Below are positions 1-5,471 of a DNA stretch of 8,890 nt, one piece after another (positions within the stretch are counted from its first letter, which is position 1; the number at the start of each line of letters is the position of its first letter). Below the pieces are notes generated by a model. It was not told where the DNA came from, searched no databases, and saw only the letters and a program-made list of their open reading frames with translations. A program made the position numbers and the translations under genes. Origin of the DNA: DASYHS01 sp035998295 (GTDB lineage: Bacteria; Pseudomonadota; Alphaproteobacteria; Azospirillales; Azospirillaceae); contig NZ_DASYHS010000298.1 of assembly GCF_035998295.1 (NCBI RefSeq), forward strand, positions 1 to 8,890. The letters are read 5' to 3'.

Positions 1-49
1 CCGGACTCCCATGCCCAGCACCATCCCACACCGCCGCCAGGAAATCGAC

Positions 50-436
50 ATGCGCGGCTTCGGCGCCATCGCCTTCGGCCCGGCGGTCGCCGCGGTGCTG
101 ATGGCGGCGCTCGCGCAGTCGCTCGGCTACTGGCACGGCACCGATCCCGTGGTCGCGGCCGGCGGGCCGGTCCAGCTCCTGCTCGGAACGTCGATGCTGC
201 TCTACGCGCTGTTCGCGCTCGTGCATCTCCTGCATTGGATCGGCGACCGGCTGACCGGCCAGCCGACCCCGCTGTGGTGGCTGCCCGAGCGCATGTCCCG
301 GGACGAGCAGACGGTGCCCGGCATCGGCGGCGCCGGCGACGCCCCGGTCCCCGCCTTCCCGAACCACCTCGACGGCGCCGCGCTGTCGCTGGCCATGGCG
401 CTGGTGTCGCGGCTGGCGCTCCAGGGCGCGATCTGA
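50..436 (+). CDS. Small hypothetical membrane protein (two TM segments)
   Basis: 128 aa from the ATG at 50. I do not recognise the family. The open frame also has an ATG at 11, but the one at 50 has AGGA about 8 bases upstream (CAGGAAATCGAC) and puts the first hydrophobic stretch directly at the N-terminus. Two hydrophobic segments are visible, about residues 5-24 (small, Ala-rich) and 43-63 (Leu-rich, ending in an HLLHWIGDR motif). A Gly/Pro-rich soluble stretch (about 80-105) and a short Ala/Leu-rich, possibly amphipathic end (108-128) follow. It is probably an inner-membrane protein with a small loop; topology is not determined. It lies upstream of the proline-rich gene at 538 on the same strand with a 101-bp gap, so shared transcription is possible but not shown. 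Function unknown. Confidence 0.6.
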   Translation: MRGFGAIAFGPAVAAVLMAALAQSLGYWHGTDPVVAAGGPVQLLLGTSMLLYALFALVHLLHWIGDRLTGQPTPLWWLPERMSRDEQTVPGIGGAGDAPVPAFPNHLDGAALSLAMALVSRLALQGAI

Positions 437-474
437 ACGGGAAGGCCGGCATGCGCGATGCGCGGCGGGTTTTG

Positions 475-498
475 CGCGCGTGACGCGCGGTTCTGTTT
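475..498 (+). terminator. Possible weak terminator hairpin
   Basis: CGCGCG (475-480), a TGA loop, then CGCGCG (484-489), followed by the T-rich TTCTGTTT (491-498). It lies 38 bases after the stop of the small membrane protein. The stem is short and the T-tract is broken by C and G, so this is a weak candidate. Confidence 0.25.
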
Positions 499-537
499 GA
501 GCTATCGTCGGATGGTAGTGTCTGCCAGGGCCGATCC

Positions 538-1140
538 ATGACCAGCCGTCCCGCCGCCCCGCCGCCCCCCCCGACCCGCTACGGCCGGCCGGCCCCCAAC
601 ACTCCCAACGCCAACACCCCCGGCGCCAGCCCCCACGGCAACGCCCGGGGCGCGCAGGTGCAGATGCGGCCGGGCGCGCCGCCGGCCGGCGGGTCCGGTG
701 CCGGATACCGGCTGGTCGTCGGGGCCTACATGCACCAGGGGTCGAGCGCGGGCCGCATGCCGCCCGAACTGGCCGGGCACGGCTTCGTCGCGATCGAACG
801 GCCGGACGGCCGGCGCGAGGCCTTCGGCTTCTCGCCCAAGAATTTCGGCAGCTTCGATCCCAAGCGCGACTTCGCCCGGCTGTCGGCCGGCGTGCCGGGT
901 GTCGTCCATGACGACGCCCGGGCCTTCTCGCGGCCGGGCGTGCGCACGCAGGCGATCCCGATCTCGCAGCAGCAGGCGCAGGCGGCGCTCGCGAAGGTGA
1001 GCGAGTACAAGACGCGCGGCTACCAGTTCAGCGCGACGCGCCGGCAGTGCTCGACCTTCGTCAACGACGTCTCGAAGGCGGCCGGCGTCGCCTCCGGCCC
1101 GGCGCCGTCCCTGCCCAGGGCGCTGTACCAGAAGCTCTGA
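538..1140 (+). CDS. Proline-rich protein with permuted papain/NlpC-P60-like C-terminal domain
   Basis: 200 aa. Residues 1-56 are low-complexity (Pro, Ala, Asn, Gly) and probably disordered; no signal peptide or membrane segment is visible. Residues 57-200 look like a compact domain: a hydrophobic strand (YRLVVGAYMH), then GHGFVAIERPDG with His81, a GFSP turn, a long spacer, and QCSTFVNDVSKAAGV with Cys171 at the start of a predicted helix. His first and Cys about 90 residues later in a C-[ST]-x-F-[VA]-x-[DE] context is the order seen in circularly permuted papain-like/NlpC-P60 enzymes, which are amidases, peptidases or acyl hydrolases. Similar domains occur as cargo of type VI secretion or extracellular contractile systems; I recall this from the families and have not searched. 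Substrate and secretion route are unknown. The start is supported by AGGG about 9 bases upstream. Confidence is high for a gene, moderate for the fold, low for any effector role. Confidence 0.72.
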   Translation: MTSRPAAPPPPPTRYGRPAPNTPNANTPGASPHGNARGAQVQMRPGAPPAGGSGAGYRLVVGAYMHQGSSAGRMPPELAGHGFVAIERPDGRREAFGFSPKNFGSFDPKRDFARLSAGVPGVVHDDARAFSRPGVRTQAIPISQQQAQAALAKVSEYKTRGYQFSATRRQCSTFVNDVSKAAGVASGPAPSLPRALYQKL

Positions 1141-1150
1141 ACCGCCGCGG

Positions 1151-1179
1151 TTGCCGGGTGAGGACCGACGGTCTATGGT
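1151..1179 (+). promoter_or_regulatory. Putative vapBC promoter with palindromic operator
   Basis: TTGCCG (1151-1156) and TATGGT (1174-1179) are separated by exactly 17 bases, matching sigma-70-type -35 and -10 spacing, and sit 36 bases before the vapB start. The palindrome GACCG-A-CGGTC (1163-1173) fills the spacer up to the -10 box, a typical place for an operator bound by an antitoxin or toxin-antitoxin complex. Box identity is only partial, so this is a prediction from position and spacing. Confidence 0.42.
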
Positions 1180-1214
1180 TGACCGGTGCGTGCCACTCGA
1201 CCGGAGATACGCCG

Positions 1215-1463
1215 ATGCCGGACGGAGTCATCAGCGCCGCCGAGGCCGATCGCGATTTTTCCAGGGTGCTCCGCGACGTGGAGGCCGGCGCGCGGGTCAC
1301 GATCATGAAGGACGGCCGACCGGTGGCCGTACTGGCTCCCGTGGAGGAGGGCACGTCGCCCAGACGCGGGAAGGCTCGTGAGCGCATGCTGGCATTGCTC
1401 CATGAAGGGCTGCCGCTCGGTTTTTCCGGCGCTCTCGATCGTGACGCGCTGCACGACCGATGA
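1215..1463 (+). CDS. vapB: VapB-type antitoxin, Phd/YefM fold
   Basis: 82 aa from the ATG at 1215, which has GGAG at 1203-1206, 8 bases upstream; the frame is open further upstream but without a better start. The N-terminal half (about 4-42) matches the Phd/YefM antitoxin pattern: ISAAEADRDFSRVLRDVEAG, then a strand VTIMKDGRPVAVLAP. This part should dimerise and bind operator DNA. The C-terminal part (43-82) is charged and ends in a GFSGALDRDALHDR stretch like the toxin-neutralising tails of such antitoxins. Its stop overlaps the vapC start (ATGA, 1460-1463), indicating translational coupling. Expected role: bind and inhibit the PIN toxin and repress the shared promoter. The GT-9 gene downstream on the other strand is unrelated. 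Confidence is high from the pattern and the pairing. Confidence 0.88.
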   Translation: MPDGVISAAEADRDFSRVLRDVEAGARVTIMKDGRPVAVLAPVEEGTSPRRGKARERMLALLHEGLPLGFSGALDRDALHDR

Positions 1464-1915
1464 GCCTCGTCGCTGTCGATACCAACATTCTTCTCTATGC
1501 CGCCGACAACGCGGGTGATCCCGCCAAGCATCGGGTGGCGTTGGATCTCCTGGACCGCTTGGGCGCAACCGGCCGGGGCATCCTGGCGCTCCAGGCACTG
1601 GCTGAATTCTACTCCGTAGCGGTCCGCAAGTACCGGATTCCCCCGGACCGGGCGGCAGTTTACGTGGACGCTTGGGGCGAGGTCTTTCCTGTGCACGGGG
1701 CGGTGCTGGCGGACGTTTCGGATGCGATGCGGGTTCAACGCGACCATAACGTCGCGTTCTGGGACGGCATGATATGGTCCGTCGCCAGACGGGCCGGAGC
1801 CCGCATCCTGTTGAGCGAAGACCTTCAGGACGGTCGTTCGCTCGAGGGCGTCCGGTTCGCCAACCCCTTCGAACCGTCCAACCGCTCGCTCGTCGAGGAG
1901 ATTGTCGGCGCCTGA
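1460..1915 (+). CDS. vapC: VapC-type PIN-domain ribonuclease toxin
   Basis: 151 aa, a full-length PIN domain. Expected acidic metal-binding residues are present: Asp7 in VAVDTNILLY, Glu49 in ALAEFYSVAVRK, Asp102 in AFWDGMIWSVARR, and Asp121/Asp124 in LLSEDLQDG. PIN toxins of this family are Mg2+-dependent endoribonucleases, many of which cut tRNA or rRNA; the target here cannot be read from sequence. The start overlaps the vapB stop by 4 bases. The last 91 bases are shared antiparallel with the 3' end of the glycosyltransferase reading frame on the minus strand. The gene uses more A/T-ending codons at its start (ACC AAC ATT CTT CTC TAT) than its neighbours, which fits acquisition by transfer. 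Nothing looks truncated, and all catalytic positions are intact. Confidence 0.93.
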   Translation: MSLVAVDTNILLYAADNAGDPAKHRVALDLLDRLGATGRGILALQALAEFYSVAVRKYRIPPDRAAVYVDAWGEVFPVHGAVLADVSDAMRVQRDHNVAFWDGMIWSVARRAGARILLSEDLQDGRSLEGVRFANPFEPSNRSLVEEIVGA

Positions 1916-2853
1916 AGCCTTGGAGCCAGCGCCGCGCGGGCCGCGGCCAGGACCGGGGCGAGGGGCAGGTCGGCGAGGCGGTCGGCTTCCAGGACGCGCA
2001 TGTTCGCCCGCTCGATCCCGGTCATGGCCGCGGGCAGGTGGCTGCGCGCGAACAGCGCCACGCCCGGCACGCCCATATGGGCGGCGAGGTGGGTCGGCCC
2101 GCTGTCGTTGCCGACGGCGAGCGCCGCCCCGGCCAGCACCCCGGCCAGGCCGAAGAAGTCGAGCACGCGGCCCTCGCGCATCAGCGCGGTCGCCGGCAGG
2201 TCCCGGCACAGCTCGACCTCGTCGGGGCCGGGCACGGTGACGACGCGGTGCCCGTCGGCGGCCAGGGCCTCGGCCAGCGCGCGGTAGCCGGGCCAGCGCT
2301 TGTTGGGATGGCGCGCCGACGAGCCCGGCAGCAGGACGACGTAGGGCGCCTCGACGCCCGCCGCCGCCAGTACCCCGCCGACGTCCGCGGCCATCCAGCG
2401 CAGGTCGGGCGCGCGCGCGTGCACGACCGGCACGCCGGCGTCGGCGAGCTGGCCCGCGAGGCGGTCCAGGCTCGGCACCGTCTTGGGGGCGTGGTGGCGG
2501 TGCGGGTGGCTGCAGCCGGGCGCGGTCCCGGACCACTCGACCCCGCGCCCGAGCAGCCAGCGGAAGTAGAAGGCGGTGCGGGCGGAGTTCTGGAGGTCGT
2601 AGACCCGCGAGAACCCGCCCGCCGCGAGCCGCCGGCGCAGCGCCGCCATGCGGTCGAGCCGCCAGCGCGGCGCGGCCTCGTCCACCCACACCGCGTCCAC
2701 CGACGGGCAGCGTTCGAGGATGCGGCGGAAGGGGGCCCGCGTCAGCACCGTGATCCGGGCGCCGGGATGATGCGCGCGGATGTCGCGCAGCGCGCCTTCC
2801 GCCTGGAGCAGGTCGCCGAAGGCGCCCAGTTTGATGATCAGGATCGCGGTCAT
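1825..2853 (-). CDS. Glycosyltransferase family 9 (ADP-heptose:LPS heptosyltransferase type)
   Basis: 342 aa from the ATG at 2853. Family 9 enzymes transfer heptose from an ADP-sugar to the lipopolysaccharide core at the inner face of the cytoplasmic membrane. Visible signatures are IIKLGAFGDLLQA (residues 6-18, N-terminal acceptor-side loop), LLPGSSARHPNKRWP (174-188) opening the C-terminal Rossmann domain, and GNDSGPTHLAAHMGVPGVALF (248-268), the nucleotide-sugar site. An in-frame GTG at 2883 would add ten residues (ARPIVWSAA) atypical of the family; neither start has a clear ribosome site. The expected fold ends near residue 310 (AAARAALA). The last 30 residues are encoded antisense to the end of vapC and look like a non-native tail. 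Other core-biosynthesis genes are absent from the window, so the exact sugar and acceptor stay open. It lies 85 bp downstream of mmcB on the same strand. Confidence 0.88.
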   Translation of the reverse strand: MTAILIIKLGAFGDLLQAEGALRDIRAHHPGARITVLTRAPFRRILERCPSVDAVWVDEAAPRWRLDRMAALRRRLAAGGFSRVYDLQNSARTAFYFRWLLGRGVEWSGTAPGCSHPHRHHAPKTVPSLDRLAGQLADAGVPVVHARAPDLRWMAADVGGVLAAAGVEAPYVVLLPGSSARHPNKRWPGYRALAEALAADGHRVVTVPGPDEVELCRDLPATALMREGRVLDFFGLAGVLAGAALAVGNDSGPTHLAAHMGVPGVALFARSHLPAAMTGIERANMRVLEADRLADLPLAPVLAAARAALAPRLQAPTISSTSERLDGSKGLANRTPSSERPS

Positions 2854-2876
2854 GGCGGCGGACCATACAATGGGGC

Positions 2877-2919
2877 GCGCCACGGGGGTAGCGCCACGGG
2901 GGTAGCACCACGGGGGGTA
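2877..2919. repeat. Three tandem 14-15 bp repeats
   Basis: GCGCCACGGGGGTA occurs at 2877-2890 and 2891-2904 as identical copies, followed by a slightly diverged 15-bp copy GCACCACGGGGGGTA at 2905-2919. The array fills the gap between mmcB and the glycosyltransferase, just ahead of the latter's start, and would be part of its leader. Confidence 0.85.
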
Positions 2920-2920
2920 G

Positions 2921-2938
2921 CGCCGCGCGCGCGCGGCG
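2921..2938. terminator. 18-bp perfect GC palindrome after mmcB
   Basis: CGCCGCGCG followed directly by CGCGCGGCG is a perfect palindrome that abuts the mmcB stop codon (2939-2941). It could pair as a stem in the mmcB transcript, but there is no T-tract, so intrinsic termination is doubtful. It may instead mark the transcript end for another mechanism or be composition-driven. Confidence 0.35.
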
Positions 2939-3376
2939 TCAGGGCAGCCAGGGATCGTCGGCGCGGTGGAGGCGCGAGGCGGCCAGCCGCGCGGCGGCGA
3001 TCAGCAGCGCCTTGCGCCGCGCGGGGGCGAGCCGGCCCTTCGGCGCCTCGCGCAGCGCCGCGGCGCCGAAGGCGTCGGCGACGAACAGGCCGCAGTCCTC
3101 GGGGATCAGCTCCACCGGGAAGTCCGCCGCGACCGCGAACCAGAACGCGTCGCAATAGTCGAGGTAGTCCCGCCACTTGCGATCGGCGCGGAAGTCGGCG
3201 ACCCCGCTCTTGACCTCGACGATGACCAGCCCGCCCGCGTCGTCGACGCCGACCACGTCCGCGCGCCTGCCGTTGCCGAGCGGGAATTCCGTGACGCTCG
3301 CATAGCCCCGCTCCGCGAGCGCGCGGCGCACGCCCCTGGTCACCGCGGCCGTGGTCCCGTTCCTGTCGTCCATCAT
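2939..3376 (-). CDS. mmcB: MmcB-family DNA repair protein (PD-(D/E)XK nuclease-like)
   Basis: 145 aa. The order matches the MmcB family: an N-terminal helix with VTRGVRRALAERG, a strand ending in Glu30, NGRRADVVGVD with Asp40, then VIVEVKSG with Glu54 and Lys56. Glu-Asp-(Glu-x-Lys) is the catalytic layout of PD-(D/E)XK nucleases. DFRADRKWRDYLDYCDAFWFAV (61-82) is a highly characteristic family stretch. In Caulobacter, mmcB is an SOS-induced gene needed for mitomycin C resistance, so a role in interstrand crosslink or other lesion repair is expected; the enzymatic activity is inferred from the fold. ATG codons at 3376 and 3373 are both possible and neither has a ribosome site. The promoter prediction puts the transcript start almost at the ATG, which fits a leaderless mRNA. 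The next gene upstream, the kinase, is divergent. Length agrees with the family. Confidence 0.9.
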   Translation of the reverse strand: MMDDRNGTTAAVTRGVRRALAERGYASVTEFPLGNGRRADVVGVDDAGGLVIVEVKSGVADFRADRKWRDYLDYCDAFWFAVAADFPVELIPEDCGLFVADAFGAAALREAPKGRLAPARRKALLIAAARLAASRLHRADDPWLP

Positions 3377-3378
3377 GG

Positions 3379-3393
3379 GTACACATCATGAAC
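3379..3393 (-). promoter_or_regulatory. LexA/SOS-like box of mmcB
   Basis: On the minus strand this reads GTTC-ATGATGT-GTAC, a 7-of-8 match to the alphaproteobacterial LexA box GTTC-N7-GTTC. It overlaps the predicted -10 box and transcription start of mmcB, where LexA binding would block transcription. The family's known SOS regulation in Caulobacter supports the assignment. Confidence 0.6.
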
Positions 3394-3413
3394 GCAGGCG
3401 GCGTTCCTGCCAA
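3385..3413 (-). promoter_or_regulatory. Putative mmcB promoter, predicted leaderless
   Basis: On the minus strand TTGGCA (3413-3408) and CATGAT (3390-3385) are spaced by 17 bases. Only 8 bases separate the -10 box from the ATG at 3376, so transcription would begin at or next to the start codon. This agrees with the missing Shine-Dalgarno. Confidence 0.5.
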
Positions 3414-3447
3414 GCGGCGAAAGCGGGACCGGGCCACCCGCCTGCGT
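3392..3447. repeat. 10-bp perfect inverted repeat between mmcB and the kinase gene
   Basis: ACGCAGGCGG (3392-3401) and its exact reverse complement CCGCCTGCGT (3438-3447) flank 36 bases. One arm lies inside the predicted mmcB promoter spacer, and the other toward the divergent kinase gene. It could be a paired regulator site for both genes or a transcript hairpin. Confidence 0.6.
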
Positions 3448-3503
3448 GGAACCCCTCCACAAGGTACTCGCAAAACGCGCCCGGCTTTGCCAAGATCGGC
3501 GCC

Positions 3504-5339
3504 GTGTCGACGCCCTTTGCAGGATGGCGGGACCCCCTGGACGGCGGCCGGACCGGCGCCGAAGGGTTCGTCCTCGTCTTCGACCCCGACGGTGGACTGA
3601 CGGACTGGTCGCCGAGCACCGTGCTCGTCGTCCCCGAACTGGCGCCCCTGCTCGTCCGCGGCACGCCCGGCGACGCGCTCGCCCATGCGCTCGAGCCGTG
3701 CCTGGCCGGGGACCGGTTCCGCCTCGCCGGGCACGGCCTCGCCGACGGCGGCTCGGCCTGGGTCGCGACGCGCAACGCATCCCAGCCCGCCCCCCAGCCC
3801 GCCCCCCAGCCCGCCCCCCAGCCTGCATCCCAGGCCACCTCCCAGCCCGCCGGGCACCAGGCGGAGACGCTGTTCCGCGCGATCGCCGACGCGCTGCCGC
3901 TCGGCCTGGCGGTCAGCGCGCTCGGGGATGGCGGCATGCGGTACTGCAACGGCCCCTACGCGGCGCTGATGGGCGTCCGGCCGGAGGACGTCCTCGGCCG
4001 GCCGGCCGCGGGCTTCTACCTCAACCCGGAGGACCGCCGCCGCCTCGTCGACTGGGTGGAGCGGCACGATTTCCTCCAGGGCTGCGAGACGCGGCTGAGG
4101 CGGCCGGACGGCACCGATTTCTGGGCCATGGTGTCGGCCCGGCGCATCACCTGGGAGGGGGAGCGCTGCGTGCTCGCGACGGCGGTCGACCTCACCGACC
4201 GCAAGCGGCTGGAGGAGGGGCTGGACGAGGCGCGCGCCGCGGCGGCCCGTGCCGCCCGGGCCAAGGACCGTTTCCTGGCGGTGGCCAACCACGACCTGCA
4301 TCAGCCGCTGGCGGCGCTGGCGATGTTCGTCGGCGCGCTGGAGGTGCGCCTCAGCGAGCCCGGCGCGCGCGAGATCCTGCGCGCGATGGACGGGGCGCTG
4401 GGCGCGCTGCGCAGCCTGGTCGAGACGCATCTCGACATGGCGCGCATCGACGCCGGCATGCTGCGGCCGGTGCCCGCCAGCCATCCCGCCAATGCCATGA
4501 TCACGCGCATGGCGCTGGAGTTCGCCGGCGCCGCGCGCGCCAAGGGGCTGCGCCTGTCCGTCCAGCCCTGCTCCGCCCTCGTCCATACCGACCGCGACCT
4601 GCTGGAGCGCATCCTGCGCAACCTGCTGTCCAACGCGATCCGCTTCACCGACGGCGGGCGCGTGCTGCTGGGCTGCCGGCGCCGGGGCGACCAGCTCTCG
4701 ATCCAGGTCTGGGACACCGGGCGCGGCATCCCGGAGGCCCAGCACCACCTCGTGTTCGAGGAGTTCTGGCGCGCCGATCCCAGCCCGGCGGTCGGGGGCT
4801 TCGGCCTCGGGCTCGCGATCGTCGACCGCCTGGCGGGGCTGCTCGGCCACCGGCTGGAGATGTGCTCGCTCGAGGGGCGCGGCACGATGTTCTCGATCAC
4901 GATGCCGGTCGCCACGGACGAGCCGGCGCCCTCGCTGCCGACGCTGGCGCCGCTGCCGGAACCCGGCGCGCGCGTCCTGGTCATCGAGGACGACCTCCAG
5001 GTCCTGGACGCGCTTCAGGTGCTGCTCGGCCAGTGGGGCTGCGCCGTGATCGGCGCCGCCTCGTCCGAGGAGGCGCTGGAGGCCGTCGCCGCCGGCGAGC
5101 GGCCGGACGTCGTGATCGCCGACCTGCGCCTGGGCGGCAGCGCCAGCGGCATCGCCGCGATCCGGCAGGTCGCGAAACTGCTGGACGGGCCGGTCCCCGG
5201 CCTGATCCTGACCGCGGACACCGACCCGCGCCGCCTGCGCGAGGCGCGGCTGTCGGGCTATCCGCTGCTCCACAAGCCCGTCAGCGCGCATGCGCTGCGC
5301 GGCACGCTCGGAGCACTGCTCGGCCAGCGCCTGCGCTGA
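3504..5339 (+). CDS. Soluble hybrid histidine kinase with PAS domains and C-terminal receiver
   Basis: 611 aa from a GTG at 3504; the frame stays open upstream to 3351 (an ATG at 3375 would overlap mmcB), but the upstream part looks non-coding. The start is uncertain and lacks a strong ribosome site. Residues 20-90 resemble a degenerate PAS (VFDPDGGLTDWSPS). Six QPAP-type units (94-117) form a linker. A PAS/PAC domain spans about 120-232 (MRYCNGPYAALMGV, ending DLTDRK). A short Ala-rich coil leads to the phosphorylation box ANHDLHQPLAAL with His263. The ATPase has its N box at Asn377 (LRNLLSNAIRFT), WDTGRGIP (403-410) and GFGLGLAIV (432-440). A receiver (489-605) has Asp496/Asp497, phospho-acceptor Asp540, Thr570 and Lys591. 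There are no membrane segments, so it should sense a cytoplasmic signal. No HPt domain or partner regulator adjoins it. The HDLxQP box is the type found in orphan hybrid kinases such as NahK/ErcS-like proteins. Confidence 0.9.
   Translation: MSTPFAGWRDPLDGGRTGAEGFVLVFDPDGGLTDWSPSTVLVVPELAPLLVRGTPGDALAHALEPCLAGDRFRLAGHGLADGGSAWVATRNASQPAPQPAPQPAPQPASQATSQPAGHQAETLFRAIADALPLGLAVSALGDGGMRYCNGPYAALMGVRPEDVLGRPAAGFYLNPEDRRRLVDWVERHDFLQGCETRLRRPDGTDFWAMVSARRITWEGERCVLATAVDLTDRKRLEEGLDEARAAAARAARAKDRFLAVANHDLHQPLAALAMFVGALEVRLSEPGAREILRAMDGALGALRSLVETHLDMARIDAGMLRPVPASHPANAMITRMALEFAGAARAKGLRLSVQPCSALVHTDRDLLERILRNLLSNAIRFTDGGRVLLGCRRRGDQLSIQVWDTGRGIPEAQHHLVFEEFWRADPSPAVGGFGLGLAIVDRLAGLLGHRLEMCSLEGRGTMFSITMPVATDEPAPSLPTLAPLPEPGARVLVIEDDLQVLDALQVLLGQWGCAVIGAASSEEALEAVAAGERPDVVIADLRLGGSASGIAAIRQVAKLLDGPVPGLILTADTDPRRLREARLSGYPLLHKPVSAHALRGTLGALLGQRLR
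3783..3854 (+). repeat. Six 12-bp tandem units in the kinase gene
   Basis: Three identical CAGCCCGCCCCC units (3783-3818) are followed by three diverged ones ending at 3854. Each encodes one tetrapeptide: QPAP three times, then QPAS, QATS, QPAG. A 12-bp unit keeps frame, so copy-number change would only lengthen or shorten the linker between the N-terminal region and the PAS domain. Confidence 0.93.
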
Positions 5340-5353
5340 GCCCGACTTCCTCG

Positions 5354-5370
5354 TAATATATTATATATTA
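5354..5370. promoter_or_regulatory. 17-bp all-A/T palindrome upstream of cysE
   Basis: TAATATAT-T-ATATATTA is a perfect 8+1+8 palindrome made only of A and T in very GC-rich surroundings, 15 bases after the kinase stop and 101 bases before the cysE start. It could be a regulator site (for example for an AT-binding MucR/Ros-type protein) or contain a -10 element (TATATT), although no good -35 box lies at the right distance. Confidence 0.5.
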
Positions 5371-5455
5371 TGCCTCGGATCACTTTTACTCATGCGATCG
5401 GAGACAAACATTCATTTGAGCGGGGCCGGCGTTTGCCCGAAACTTGAAATCCTCG

Positions 5456-5465
5456 GGAGGAGGAG
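5456..5465 (+). promoter_or_regulatory. Strong Shine-Dalgarno deciding the cysE start
   Basis: GGAGGAGGAG ends 6 bases before the TTG at 5472 and 15 bases before the first in-frame ATG at 5481. The spacing favours the TTG. Confidence 0.65.
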
Positions 5466-5471
5466 CATCTC

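Noticed and set aside
1061..2911. A 616-residue minus-strand open frame
   Set aside because: It covers the antisense of vapBC and a shifted frame of the glycosyltransferase; it is a low-complexity Arg/Pro/Ala translation without motifs.
3351..3503. Extension of the kinase frame upstream of the GTG at 3504
   Set aside because: It would overlap the mmcB start and its promoter, and the extra residues are basic, low-complexity and unlike kinase N-termini. The start remains uncertain, however.
3783..3854. A CRISPR-like or satellite array
   Set aside because: Units are 12 bp, contiguous, in frame and without spacers; this is a coding tetrapeptide repeat.
2850..5291. An 813-residue open frame on the minus strand opposite the kinase
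   Set aside because: It is the antisense of a clearly conserved kinase, is extremely Arg/Ala/Gly-rich without any domain pattern, and merely reflects high third-position GC.
3446..5356. A 636-residue plus-strand open frame overlapping the kinase
   Set aside because: It is the +1 shadow frame of the kinase, composed mostly of Arg, Gly, Ala and Pro; the kinase frame has all the motifs.
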